From the NCBI GenBank assembly GCA_028023455.1, contig JAQFVV010006272.1:2957127-3021126 (forward strand): a stretch of DNA of 64,000 bases, given 5' to 3'. Below are positions 1 to 12,996 of the stretch, piece by piece. The DNA comes from Epiperipatus broadwayi (Eukaryota > Onychophora > Udeonychophora > Euonychophora > Peripatidae). How positions within the stretch are numbered: the first letter of the stretch is position 1; every line of letters starts with the position of its first letter. Made by a program: the position numbers and the translations under genes. The notes under the pieces are model-generated. The model searched no databases. It saw nothing but the letters and a program-made list of their open reading frames with translations, and was not told the origin of the DNA.

Positions 1-325
1 GTGAAAATATTTAAGATTTAGTAAAAAGAAATATTTACTTTTCTATAACGTAAAAGTCGACCTTTTTGTTTATATTATAGCTTTTATGTTGCTGAAATTG
101 AATATTTTAGAATAAATAAATAGCAATTTATTTTTGAAAGAACTTTCATTCTCTTCATAACCGGAAAAATTAGTAATATACTTTTTATAAAGGTATCTGA
201 GATGAATTTAATATTATAGGCGAATATGTTTTAACAATAGGCTTTGTCTTCAGTTTGTGAGTTGGCCAATTAAAAGATTTGATTTTTACCTCATACAACC
301 AATAATATAATTAGCGGTTTAAGGG
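1..325. other. AT-rich non-coding DNA
   Basis: No ORF, RNA gene or recognisable repeat boundary seen; ordinary AT-rich spacer up to the first dispersed repeat. Confidence 0.5.
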
Positions 326-669
326 TTAATAGAAAAACAAGCAATTTAAAAAGAAAAAGCTAAAAATGACATATAATGAATATTTAAAAACATCAATATT
401 TTGTTAGTAAGTTTTGCTCCTATATATATATATTTTAGCCGCATCTATAATACTTTAATAAAAAAGAACTAATAATTAATAAAAAGAATTAATAATAATT
501 TTAAAACATGTTATTTAAACATTAAATTTTATAATTTAGGCACGCATCTCAAATATATACATAAAAATATATATACGACAAAAGGAGCAGGATGAGATAT
601 AGGGGTTTGAATACAGGTTAGTAGGTTGAAACATGAAGCACAATCTTAAGCTAATATTGACTGCTTCAT
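326..669. repeat. Dispersed 0.34-kb repeat, copy 1
   Basis: This stretch recurs in the same orientation at 4361-4702 with only scattered substitutions and a small difference in a TA run. Flanks differ on both sides, so the boundaries are real: it opens with TTAATAGAAAAAC and closes at TGACTGCTTCA. The last 35 bases (634-668) form an imperfect hairpin with TGAAGCA and TGCTTCA as outer arms. Just inside is a tRNA B-box-like GGGTTTGAATAC. No ORF. It could be a SINE, a MITE or a solo terminal repeat. Confidence 0.75.
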
Positions 670-1569
670 TTCTCTGCACATATAATGAAACAAAAAAACA
701 AAAACATTAAAAAAAAATAATGCCTTGACTAGGAGTTTTCAAGTGATGACCAAAAGAACGATGAAAATTTTCAAAATTCAATACACAATCTTGTCATATA
801 AAACTATATATATGAAATATCATTTGGGGATGTGAATATTTGTTCAACTGTTACATCCAAAAAAAAAAATTTGCACATCTATATAATGAAAAAAAAAAAT
901 TTCTATGCTTGGGCTACAACACAATTTCTCCAGGCATATGGGTTTCCAAGAAAATATATAGCAATGCAAAGCATATAAAGATTTTCAAACACATCTGTTC
1001 CTACACATCACACATACACACCTATGTATATGCAGCGCTACCACATACAAGTACATAGATTTTACACACATATACACTTCTATATATACTACATAATACT
1101 ACATAATATTGGAAAAGACAGAAAAAGAAAAAAAACTTTGGAGAAAAAGTTGAGAAAAAAAATCCATGCATCTAAAAGAAAACTCATAGTCTAGTTATTA
1201 CATGTTTAAACTTTTATACATTATAGCATTAAATCAAAAAAAATGTGCTCTTAATAATTTCTTTTTATCTGAGTTTGAACCCTCCACTTCCAACATTTTT
1301 GCATTTGACTCACTACTGGTTAGTTTTATAAGGGTGCCAGCTAAGACAGAGTGGTCAATGATTTATGAATTATTTATACATTTTTCATATATGTCTCAAG
1401 AACAAACAACTTTACTTATGACATTAAAGAAAAAATACATATGTACTATGGTTGTAGTACATGGGTTTTAACTTTAACCAGTGAATTTTAGACTTTGAAC
1501 ATATTATTTTAAACATATCAAACATGGAAAAATTATATAACAACTTTTTTTTAAAGAATATATATATAA
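670..1569. other. AT-rich non-coding DNA
   Basis: Low-complexity A/T runs and short open frames with no protein-like composition; nothing assignable seen. Confidence 0.45.
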
Positions 1570-1850
1570 ACAAAATTCAGTACTCAGGGTTAGTGGGTGT
1601 TTATATCAAAGCCTCGCGTTAAGAAGCCAAGCCCGAGAAAAAAAAATCCTATGTGCCAGTCAAAACATGTTTATTCATCTAACATGAGCTGGAACTCACA
1701 AAATGTACTTCAAACCCAGTCAAGCCCAAGATTTAGGTCAGGGACCAGCCTGGATTCAAACCCACTCTCTAAGCCCCAGATCTTAACACCTAATGAATAA
1801 CATAATAGTGATGGCACATGAGAATTAATCTTAATCCGGCTGACTAGCAA
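1570..1850 (-). repeat. SINE-like dispersed repeat (tRNA-type B box)
   Basis: A locally GC-richer stretch whose core (accagcctggattcaaacc, then a run of CCCAGATC and AACACC blocks) resembles 22738-22930 and, more loosely, 56340-56590. Read on the minus strand it contains GGGTTTGAATCC, a match to the RNA polymerase III B box. The chance ORF across it has no protein-like features. Family and exact ends are inferred from the repeated occurrence only. Confidence 0.45.
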
Positions 1851-2639
1851 AGCTGAGCAAAATAATGAGACATCTATTAACTATGACTATATTAAAATAT
1901 ACATAAGCATGGCTGTAATATGTGGAAGTGGAGGGAAAAGGAATTCGAACTACTCAAATAAGTTAGACAATAAAATATAGTTTAATATACTGACAAATTA
2001 TTTATATACATTTATAAATTAAGTACATTAGTATGTGCGTGAATGAGCAAGCGTAGATAATTACATAGTGTCATTCACGCTATTATTTCTCATATGCTCT
2101 TTATTAGCTAAATGATATATTATAAATAAACACACATCTTTGGTGGGTCCAATATTAAAATGCCAATCGAATATTAGAAAGAATTACATAATACTGCCAT
2201 TAACACTTTGATTTATGGTTCTGAAACATGGTGACTAACATATGATTTAGGGGAGCATTCTGAAATTCATTATACATATGATATAAATTATTTTCACGCC
2301 ATTGAGGTCGTGAAAATAAACAAAAGACATTTGAAAACTTTGATTATATTTGAACTATGACAAAAATATTTAATGAAAAATCATTTAACAATAGTAAGAT
2401 GAACGCTTTATTTTTCCCAAGGCATATAGATACTCTTAAATATAGATATATAAATTACGATGGTGAGATTGTATATGATTGAAATAAACTTAATTAATAA
2501 AATAGAAGTAATTGGCATTTATATATATCTTTTAAGCAAAGCTTAATTTTAATATTAGAGCATTAAAACTGGGTCATGAAGCAAAAGAAATAATAATAAT
2601 ACGAAGAAGTTTGCGGTGCTGACATAATAGCCTAAAAAT
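1851..2639. other. AT-rich non-coding DNA with a possible LINE crumb
   Basis: Mostly featureless. At about 2205-2250 (+) a short reading gives NTLIYGSETW, the motif typical of the C-terminal part of many LINE reverse transcriptases, but it is too short and isolated to call. Confidence 0.3.
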
Positions 2640-2960
2640 AACTAAGAGGAAAAGGTCATGCTTCTGGATGAAAAATGAAATCTCACACCCCCTTCTTGGG
2701 TAGTGCTTAGAGAAAAGTGGATAGGCATGGCGTGGCCCAGACTTTTGCTGGTATAACCGACGCGAGAGGCCTTTTATCTACGAAGTGTATATGCATAGCA
2801 TGTGCCAAACTTACGGGATCACCGCCAGAGGCATTTGATATGGAATAAATGTGGTTCCAGATAGCTCAACTATCTATGGAATGAGAAGAAATCTATGGGT
2901 TCGAACTTGTCATAACCCCCAGATTAAGAAGCACATATATATAATCACGAAGATCGGCTA
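2640..2960 (+). repeat. tRNA-like/SINE-like repeat relic
   Basis: A GC-rich island in AT-rich DNA. It carries an A-box-like TAGCTCAAC near 2866 and a B-box-like GGGTTCGAAC near 2906, spaced roughly as in a tRNA gene. The sequence between does not fold into a convincing tRNA, so a decayed tRNA-derived SINE is more likely than a tRNA gene. Confidence 0.4.
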
Positions 2961-4360
2961 TATGTCAGGAACGCAGTACGAATGATAAATGTCACTAACA
3001 ACCTTGAAAAGTTTTACTGCTTTAAAAATAAATGACCCTTGTTTGAATACTATAATACGCCATGCAATTATAATATATATAGAGAAATTTAGATTTCATT
3101 TACTAAAATATACTTGAAGATTTTATTTAGCAAAAGAAACATTAAGATTTAGATTTCAAATTAATAAAATATACGTTAAGATTTGATTTAGTAAAAGAAA
3201 CATTAAGATTTTCCCCCATCCCTTTTTCTGCTAGTTAAAATAAATCAATCTCACCTTCGTTGATTTTACAATAACTGAAATATTTAAATACAAGATTTGA
3301 AATTTTAAGAGTATGGAAAATATAAGAAGACTGGCAGTTATAGAAAATAATTAATGGGTCACTCTTTCAGAATTGAATAAAAACAAAACATTTTAAAAGA
3401 TTTCAAAGCGTTAATTAGCTTAAGTTCTGGATTTACACCGGTAGAAAATCCAGAGTTAAACAAATATATATATTATATTAAAACATAAATAGAATGTTGG
3501 CTCGAAAAACAATCTGGCGAGTATATTAATTAATAATGCATTGTTTTAAATGGACGTTTATAACTTGCTTCATGAAGGTTTACTTAAAAAATGACAAAAA
3601 AAGATTTTTATAAATTAAGCTCACCAGTTTGTTTGAGATTAGCAAATTAATAAAAAAGCATATATATATAAAATCAAGTAATAAATATCTGACCGCACCA
3701 AAATTAAAGAAAGGTTAAAAGCATATGAGATAGGATTAGATATAAAGAAATCATTTGAGAGCAAAATTACATTCACAGATTTATATATATATATATAAAA
3801 CAAAGTTAAAGAATATATTTAGGCTAGATTTAGTTTGAGGTGACGGCTTGAAAAATTACCTTGCAGTTTTAAGAGTTCAATTTAAAATATTGCAAGTTTT
3901 CCTGTGGCAGCAAGCTTCTATTAGCACACTGAAGTTCTTAGGTCAGGCTTTGCACTCTTGGGCAGCAGGATGGTATGGCCATGAAAGATGATGACCCAAA
4001 CAGGCCAAGAAGTGATGGATTTACTGCTACATTATTTAAGTTTCAAGCGACATGTAATATGTTTTCACTAGAGTAGCTAATCTCCTCTGTTCTTCAAAAT
4101 TCAGTCATTTTATACTTTTTCTTTTATCAGTTGTTTTTGAAGATGCAATAGTAAGATAACATCCAAAAATAAATTCAAATCTATTTCCAGATTAGAAATA
4201 GATTTGACAACATGTTTTTAACAAAAGAAAATCTTTAATCTACTTAATCCCATTTATTTTAAATAAAACTTTAATTTAAAAAAATACCTCCCTTTAATTA
4301 TTTTTGGACAATTAACAACAGTCACATCTTCCATATTGGATTTTATAAAAAATATACAGT
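2961..4360. other. AT-rich non-coding DNA
   Basis: Nothing assignable. Contains a local imperfect tandem duplication around 3088-3210 (aattTagatttca followed by ttaataaaatatac units) and short TA runs. Confidence 0.4.
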
Positions 4361-4702
4361 TTAATAGAAAAACAAGCAATTTAAAAAGAAAAAGCTAAAA
4401 ATGACATATAATAAATATTTAAAAACATCAATATTTTGTTAGTAAGTTTTGCTCCTATATATATATTTGAGCCGCATCTATAATACTTTAATAAAAAAGA
4501 ACTAATAATTAATAAAAAGAATTAATAATAATTTAAAAACATGTTATTGAAACATTAAATTTTATAATTTAGGCGCGCATCTCAAATATATACATAAAAA
4601 TATATATATGACAAAAGGAGCGGGATGGGATATAGGGGTTTGAATACGGGTTAGTAAGTAGAAACATGAAGCACAATCTTAAGCTAAGATTGACTGCTTC
4701 AT
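4361..4702. repeat. Dispersed 0.34-kb repeat, copy 2
   Basis: Second copy of the 326-669 repeat in direct orientation, about 95% identical by eye. The terminal 35-base hairpin is at 4667-4701. The 3.7 kb between the copies shows no coding sequence, so there is no support for reading the pair as LTRs of one element. Confidence 0.75.
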
Positions 4703-7331
4703 CACAGTGTAATGAATGTGTTATGTTTCTCTTTGATGATTTGATATGTAGTAATGCCTCTAAATGGTGACTTTGTTAATGGCTTGCCTACATAGAAAGA
4801 ATAAACTTTTGCTAATAAAAATAATAAAAAATAGAATAAAAATTTTGATTCTAAGAATGACTTGTTAAGGGATTAGTAGGTGAATAGAAAATATTTATCT
4901 TTCAAACACAGGATGTTAAAAAAGAAGGAAGATAAGATGAACAGAAAAAAAAGTATGAAGATAATAATAGTAAGAAAGGCTTAATGATTGGTGTTTTTAA
5001 TAAAAATATATAATAGGATGGATACAGAAAGTGGTTAAATATCTGCATTTAAAATTGAATAAAGGGGGGAAACATGTTTTAACTAAGTAAATAAATTTGA
5101 TGGTGACAAATTATGAGAAAAAATGGGTAAGAAAAAGTAGATATTGCTAGAACAGATATTTAAAAAAATATCAGAAACTCCTGACATATTTTAAAGAGAA
5201 ATTGTTATTCATTCATGTAAATATAGTTTGATTACAAAATTAATACTATAATAATATACAGTAAAAATAAAATTTTGTGGCAAATTGTGTAAGCTGCCTG
5301 CATACCTTACAGATGATTTGGAATTTAAAACCTGCTGAAATATGAATTTTTTTTTATGCAGTTAAGAATTTCCAAACAACTTAACGTTTGTTTTTAGGTG
5401 GCTAAACAAACTAAATGACAAATGAATATGTAGTTATTATTAGCTAAATTAGATTAAATGTGAAATGAAACTCATAAATACTCTTTACCGTTGATGGTTA
5501 GTTTGATAACTACAATGTTTTCTTTCGTTATTTCTATGTCCCAGTTAAATTTCTAGATAAAATAATAATTTTATATTGAAATTTAATAAATTATAATTTG
5601 ACTACTTTGAGTGTGTGTGTGTGTGTGCATATTTGATTTTATTTTATTTTAAGATCGTTTTCATTTTGAAAACATAAAGGTATCTAATATCTTTATATGA
5701 TTTAATTTGCCTTGTTTTTTAAACTAATAAATATTATTTTTTTAAAAAGAAATGGAGATATTATACAATCTAATGACTTGTTGAAAATCTTCCCACTCTT
5801 ATTTTAAACAATAAAAAAATAATGTTTATTTTTGTTTGGGAGGAAAAAAGAGAAGAGAGAAAACAGAAAAGAGAAAAAAAGTTTTATTTATTAAAAGTAT
5901 TTGCACAGATTTCTGTTTTAAAATAGGCGCACGTTTTCTTAAGGTACTTAATGAACCCTGGTTTGCAATTCACAAGATTAGAAACAGCATGCATATATTC
6001 AAAATAAAAAAGACTTGAAACATTAAAAGTAATAATAAAAAAAAACTGAAGTGCATACTGAAATTATTTTTGCACTTTATTATTATATTTAATCAATAAT
6101 GTAAATTTAAACTAAAATCATATTCATGTTTTAAATTTGTTAAACACTTACGTTCAAAAGTATGCATTTGAAAACTCACATTCTTATTTTTTTTTTTAAT
6201 TTCATTTTCCTACAGCGCATTATATATCGCTATAAGCATATGTATATATGTATGGGTGTCTATGTGTATGAGAGAGAGAGAGAACATAAAGCAAAAAAAA
6301 ATCTCATTATTTAATAATACCTCCATCTCCCATTGTCATTTTTTGAAACACACATGCATATATATATATATATAACTAACATTGTATATAGAAGTGTCTT
6401 GTAACGCTGAAATAGTGCATTTGCCTGGTTTGGTTACAATTTGAAACCAAGCCAAATGAAATTCTTTTCCAGAGGCTTAGGTTTTTTCTCTAAGGTAGAA
6501 TGGAAAAACACATGCCTAATGAAAACTGCTTCACTTATTCTCTATTAAGAATTGTTGGAGAAAATTTTGCCCTGAAGTGAGCTATTTATTAAAAAGATTC
6601 TTTTATCTATTAGATTATACATACATTAATGTAAACTTAAATTAACATGTGATCTACATGCATGTATAAAATAAAAACTCATAAAATAGTCTCATACAAA
6701 GAAATGCTTTTTCCAGAATGTTTATACAGGTTTCACAAATATTGAAGATTGAAAAAGTAGACACTAGTCATCAGTGAATTGTATTACATGATAAAAATGC
6801 AATTATCATATCTACTGAAAAAGATTCAAACACTTAAGTGTTCTGAGCCAATATATTCTCATATATAACAGAAAAATATTAAATATAACAACCTATGAAT
6901 AATGTATGTATTAAAAAAATAATCAAATACAAATTACTCATCACAGATCAGACACTGATTTCGAAGACTTTTTCTCTCTCTTATGATCTCTGTTTTTTAA
7001 CTTTCTTGTATATTGTTATTTAGGTTTGTGTAGAGCCCAGTTATAAAAGATCTCTCATGATACTTATGACAATAAGATAGTATTTTTTACAGTTATATAT
7101 CATATTTTAATTATTTGATGAACAATTTTAATTCTAAACTTTTCTTTTAAAATATTCAAAGAGACTGCATTCAAGAAACATCAGTAGATCAGATTTAGAA
7201 GAATAGAAATTATAATATTAATGTTCATAGTTAATAATGAATCATTCTGGATCAGGATTTGGGATAAAAAAATTAATCAGAGAATGATTGTATGTTTGTG
7301 AAGTACTATTTCAAGGATCTCTTTTATCTAA
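4703..7331. other. AT-rich non-coding DNA
   Basis: No coding sequence or RNA gene recognised. Contains a short (GT)n run at about 5611-5627, an (AG)n run near 6270-6283 and small TA runs. The 60-codon open frame at 5836-6018 is lysine-rich low-complexity translation of A-rich DNA. Confidence 0.45.
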
Positions 7332-8960
7332 TGTTGGTGGACCTAGCAAATATTATACTATTACAACAAAAATGCTAATTACAATAGCATGCCCCACATT
7401 TAAATTAAACTGACATTAATATTTTACACATTTAGCAGATTTTGTTATTCCAAGCAGAGGAGTTAAATATGGTTAATATTTGTATCTACTATCCATGTCG
7501 ATGGTCAGACTGAGAGGGTACAAAATATTTGACCTGCGATCACATTTTCAAATGCTGAACCCCGCCATAGCTGCAGGAAGCAAACACCTCCTCTATGAAA
7601 ATCTTTATTCACATTAGGATAATTCCTGGGCACCACATAATTTACATATATAATTAACTTTAATTAATATTATTATATTACAATTAAAATGTTATATAAT
7701 GAAGCATAGAGAAATAGAACGAAGCCAAATTGACAAATTAAAATAACATTTATTTAATACACACAAAACAAAAGTAAAACATTAACATAATAGTCAAATA
7801 AAAGTGAAATAAGTTAATTATAGCTTTCTTTTCTAAGGATTTATCCATTTCTAAAATAAGAATAAACAACCTAATTTATTTTAGTTATAAAGTTTCGAAA
7901 GAATAACAGTTTGTTTAGACTTTGACTCTGGTATTTTATATTTACCTAGGTTTTTGTTGTAGAATCATTTCTGGAATGATCACTCCATTCCTCATTGAAA
8001 GTAATGAAATTCATTAGCAGGCATTCCTAGCCTCTTTTGGCAACTGTTTGCTTCTCTAATCTGTATTGGCATATATCTTGGTCTTATTCACAGTAATGTC
8101 TATATTTACAGGCATTGATCTCAGCAATAGTAAACAAAGTCTTTAATGCAGGTCAGGCATCTTATATAAAAAAAACTAGATGGTGAAACCTTAATGAATA
8201 ACCTTCTGTGGTATAGCAGTGCATGATAACATTAAGAAGCAGACAAATATACATTACTGATTAATTAATAGGAAATTTCATACAACAAATTGGGAGCAGA
8301 ATGCTTAACAGAGTACTACTGGTTAACAGCAAATTAAATGATAGACTCTTAATAAAAAAATTACAAAACTCTGTAGACTTCTCACACCAAAACTTATCAG
8401 AAAAATAAAACAATGGGAAATTTGTAGATTTTATACCTTTAACATTCATTGTGACCATCCATTTTATTAATTAGTTTTTTTTTCAAATTCTTTTAATTAG
8501 TTTCTTCTCATCTATTTTTTAATTATAACTTGATCAAACTTATTATCTAATCAGTTGGAAATACTCACTTCTAATTAAACCAAATTTTTTCTAATCAGAT
8601 AATTAATTAAACTAATAATTACCTTAGTTTCAATTATTGTTTATATGATGAAATTATTTTACTAAGTAACTTTATAGTTACTTTTACATAGTTAAATTAT
8701 AATTTATCTTCTTTGTTTTTATAATCATTTAAATTTTCTTTTAGTTAAAAAGAGGTTAGATAAGTAGTCTTTTAAATATTAAATTTTAAAATTCCTACAT
8801 TTTAATAGGCTTTACCCCACCTTTTGATTTTATTTAAAGAAAAATATATTTCTATTTTTGCCTAATAAGTTAACTGTCTTTTTTTTTTATTCAAATATCA
8901 TTTTATTTTTCACTTTCTAGCTTTTATTTTAAATTGTTCTATGTAACACATATGCACATA
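7332..8960 (-). repeat. LTR (3' copy) of the old element
   Basis: Aligns along its whole length with 12997-14745; for example tttagcagattttgttatt and tatgtaacaca occur in both. It starts TGTTGG on the plus strand. The far end is uncertain by about 15 bases because similarity fades through the TA-rich cacatatgcacatatgtg stretch. The ORF at 8261-8458 inside it is incidental. Confidence 0.75.
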
Positions 8961-9849
8961 TGTGTCCATTATGTCCCTCTCAGTTTAAGTGTAAAACTAT
9001 ATCAATTGCTACCCTTAGGTATTGACCAATGTTAATTTTCTACTTTTTTTAAACTATAAAAATTAATATTTTCCTTTAAAATATGCATCATGATGAGCAA
9101 GATTTATGATGAGCAAATACATGTAGACATATACAGCATAAGAATTTTAAAAACACACAGATTGATTCTGGGTTGATTAAAGCACATTTAATTTCCTGAG
9201 AAGTCATGACTACAGCATGTGCCAAATTTTGTACAATATGGTTAAAAAACATGGACTTGAAATCTGTGAATGGCAGGACTATCTCTATAGCACATTTGGC
9301 TTATAATATTTTTCCATATTAACATGCTGGGAATTTTGTTTCCAGCTACACTGTTAATAATGCCAGGACTTTTCTTTACTGGTACATCATCATCATCATA
9401 AATGGGCTTGATGCACAGACCCATCTTCAGATCAATGTCTCATGAAGAAATGGATTAACTCAAACATAAAATGTAATCAGGAATTCTTACATGTACCTAT
9501 ATATGCACATATATCTTGAACTATATATATTTACTTATCATCGCTTGACATGTACTAAATCAAATGACATGAGTAGGATTATTTTCCATTAAATGTCTAA
9601 TATTTATTATTATTTTCTTTTTTTTATTTTTCACTTTGAATAGACTATATTTTAAATTTTTTTACCTATTTATTTTGTCATGCTCTGCTGTGTTTAAATT
9701 ACAGATTTATAAGCTAGGTTACTCATTATAAATATTATATAAATTTATTTTCTTTTTAAAAAGCTTATTTGGATGCAAATAAATTTTTTTATTCCTTTTC
9801 ATTAGAAAACATTTTTATTTAATATCATTTTCATATTATATAATCTGAG

Positions 9850-11345
9850 ATCATTTTTACAAGTCAAGCCTGAGGGTCCATCTGATTGCAAATTTAGTGT
9901 TTATCATGTAATTTTTTTCTGATATTTTCTGGAGTTGTTTATGCAGGGCAATTGTAAATCACCCCTTGGTTTTTCATCTTGTTTTGACTGAGTGAGATCC
10001 AAGTCACTTCTGGTTTGTCTAAGTATTTTTGTTCTTTAAGAACTATATGAAAATCATTTTTTTCTGGATCCACTTCAGGATATTCTCCTAGGGACAAATT
10101 TCATTGGATTTACTGTTGATACTTTTGGTTAAAGTTTAAATCCCTGATCTTTGATTTCATAACTAGGTCTCATGCAATCAAAAGCTCAACAGTTTTCTCT
10201 CCATTCTAATGAACATTTATTCAACAGAATGATGGAAAATATGCTGCACAATTCTAATAACTTGTTGTTCAGATAGTGGGCTGGCCATTAAAGCATGTAA
10301 TTTAGCTACTTGTCTTGGGAAGAATGGAATGAAAGATTCACCAGGTCAAAATTTATCTTGTGATACCTGGTGCCTAATATTTTCATGTCAATTTTTACTC
10401 TAATAACTAGCTAGTAGAGCTTGTTTATATCATGAAAAGTTATTGGTTTTTTAAACATGAGTCCCATCATGCCTGAGAAGCTATCTTGCAAATGGTCACA
10501 GGTGATTGCCAGTATGGCCTCTTCATTTAGCTAGTTTAATATAAAGTATATTTCCAAGCTGCTTATATGTTTTGTGGGAGACTCCCCTACATAACCTGAG
10601 AATATTCTTATCTTTAGAAATTGGTTCACTATTGCAACATTATTACTTTGTATCTGCATGCTTATATTCATGCCCTCCTGCTCACAATTACTAACACTAC
10701 ATTTTCCAATTTCTTTATATTGCATTTTGCCTTTGTTCTTTAATTTATTTCTGTTATTATCTCCTGTAGCAGTTCTATTTTTTTCTTATAATATTTAATT
10801 TTTTCAATTTCCTGATAAGCTGTCTCTATTTGAATTTCAATTAGCATTATATTTCCACTGATTTATATCTTAAATTCTTCTTTCAATTTCTCATAGACTG
10901 ACTTAATTGGCTGTTCTAGTTTTTAAGCATTTTAGCTTGACTTACTCAGTTTTTGTTTGTGTCATCTTATTGACTTTTAAGCTCATCTTCCATTTTTTCC
11001 AATTTTATACTATTTTGTTCTTTACTTTCTTCAGCTGGTTCTTTTTATTGATTTTTTAAGTTCTTCAGTTTGTTTTTTACTTTTTTTCGCTGTTTCTTTT
11101 TGTTGATTTTTAAGTTCTTCAGTTTGTTCTTTACTTTCTTCTGCTGTTTGTTCAAGTTTTTCAACGGTCTTATTTTGTTGATTTTTCAGTTCTTCATTTT
11201 GTGTTTTAAATTTTTTAAACATTTTATTCATCATAATCATGATGAAACCATTTTCTGGCTTATACAATACTTTCTATTTTTCAATTTGGATTCATTGTTG
11301 TTCCTCACTGGAAATATTTTCGAATGCTTTATTTTGAGCTTCCAT
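9850..11345 (-). pseudogene. Decayed retrotransposon gag
   Basis: Read right to left, the translation begins near 11340 with an N-terminal segment (AQNKAFENISSEEQQ-like), then a heptad-rich coiled coil built from repeats of EELKNQQ (11031-11267). After stops and frameshifts, a Gag-like core appears at about 10450-10620: FSGYVGESPTKHISSLEIYF, then a segment reading LAITCDHLQDSF. This matches the Retrotrans_gag pattern and parallels the intact Gag at 61535-62617, where the matching segment is FRGEPGGNPRHHLDSLKMFF. The gene carries many stops and cannot encode a full protein. DNA under the coiled coil is itself tandemly repeated, with a unit starting ttgattttt and agttcttcagtttgtt. Confidence 0.7.
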
Positions 11346-11399
11346 TTTTGCTCTTGCTGTTATATAAATTTACCTTATTTAGTTTTATTATATTTTTTT

Positions 11400-12385
11400 T
11401 GAAGAAGAAGAAAAAGCAGAAGAATTATTATTTATTTATTTATTATTAATCAAACAATACATATAAAAAAAAAAGAGAAATATTCCAAACAAGATAAACC
11501 TGTGCTAGGAGTATTTCTTAAATTATTAATTACAAAACTAAAACACCAACAAAAATAACAATAATAATAATAATAAAATACATTACTACTATAAATACAA
11601 AAACAAGTAAACCAAAATAAATAATATAAGAATAATACAACCAAAGAGATAACATATACATATTAAATAAAATATATACATATTAATTAATATATTACAC
11701 GAGACAATAACCAAAATTTTAAATATTTTTTAAAAATATAAGAAGATAAATTATCAACATCAGTAGAATAGTCAGTAACAAAAGAATTAAAGAGCCTGAG
11801 TCCATTGTAACTAAATTGCCTATGACTGCTTTCCAAAGAAAAATCTGGAACCACCAGTTGAAATTTGTTAGCTAAGCAGGTATTTATAATTGATACTTTA
11901 TGACACCGTGAAAAACAACAACAATATATATCAATGACAATTCTAAACTTATATCATTTAGAAACAGATAACACTCCAGAATTGACATATATATCTCGCA
12001 CAGAAGTCAATCTAGGACTACCAAAAATAATATGCATTGTATAATTTTGCAAAGTATATAATTGAGATAGTGAATAATCAGTAGAGCCACCCCAAATGGA
12101 AATATTGTAACATAATATACTCTGATAACAAGCAAAATATATAGTTACCAAAATAGATCTAGGTATGAATTTCACCAAATAATAAAACAAATGATTAATT
12201 TTATGTAATTGAGAACATAAGTAGACAATGTGCTTAGACCAAGATAACCTTGAATCAATATAGATGCCTAAATAGCAATAATTATCAACAAAACTAATGT
12301 TACAACATGTACAAATACTTTTTGAATGAATATTATACTGATCACAAATCCTAATACTAATTGAATGTGTGCAGTGTTTATAGGA
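11400..12385 (-). pseudogene. 5'-truncated CR1/jockey-like LINE, RT C-terminal end
   Basis: The minus-strand frame from 12385 to 11954 reads as the end of a non-LTR reverse transcriptase: YLGIYIDSRLSWSKHI, then CYQSILCYNISIWGG, then LQNYTMHIIFGSPRLTSVRD. These are the typical late RT and thumb motifs of CR1/L2/jockey-class elements. After one frameshift near 11950 the reading continues (RQFSYNGLRLFNSF) to a stop near 11687. A 3' AT-rich tail runs to about 11400. The catalytic YADD region is absent, so this is a truncated dead copy, inserted inside the old LTR element. Confidence 0.75.

Positions 12386-12481
<96 letters not shown>
12386..12481. repeat. (AAT)n microsatellite
   Basis: About 32 uninterrupted AAT units directly at the 5' (truncated) edge of the nested LINE. 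It produces an artefactual poly-leucine open frame on the minus strand. Confidence 0.97.
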
Positions 12482-12482
<1 letters not shown>

Positions 12483-12981
12483 TTGATGATGATGATGATC
12501 ATTTTATTATCTCTTTTAGTTAATAAATATTATATAATTTATTTTTTATTTGATCAGTGTGTTCATTCTATCTACCACTCCACAGTGCCTTATAACATCA
12601 TTTTCCTGATTACTTATGATTCCTACCACTGCTGTTTTTAAATATTTATTTTTATACTTCAGCCTATAATTACTTATTTATTTAATTTCTACCTTATCTA
12701 CTCTTTTAACTTTAAATATATATATATTAATTTTGCTTAAACCATAAAGTTATTTCAATTTTGGCTATTTTCTTCACTCTTGCATTTCTCACCAATTTTA
12801 ACTTTTATTTTATTATAATTATTTTTGCCTGATAACTGTCACTTTATGATGATAATTAAAACTAATTACTTGCTCAAATCTTTAAATTTAATACAAAAGA
12901 AATGGAATTGTTTAGGCACTCATATTGAAGTGATGTTTAATGGAAATTTAGGCCTTTACATTGGATGATATTTATAACAAG

Positions 12982-12996
12982 AATTTTAGGCACCCA
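12982..12996 (-). other. Candidate primer-binding site of the old LTR element
   Basis: On the minus strand TGGGTGCCTAAAATT begins immediately after the LTR terminus CCAACA. TGG adjacent to the 5' LTR is the expected complement of a tRNA CCA end. The matching tRNA was not identified. Confidence 0.5.

Noticed and set aside
2200-2260. LIYGSETW LINE motif
   Set aside because: Only about ten residues support it; surrounding frames do not continue the RT pattern convincingly.
12390-12502. Poly-leucine open frame fused to LINE sequence
   Set aside because: It is the translation of the (AAT)n microsatellite running into the LINE; not a signal peptide or a gene.
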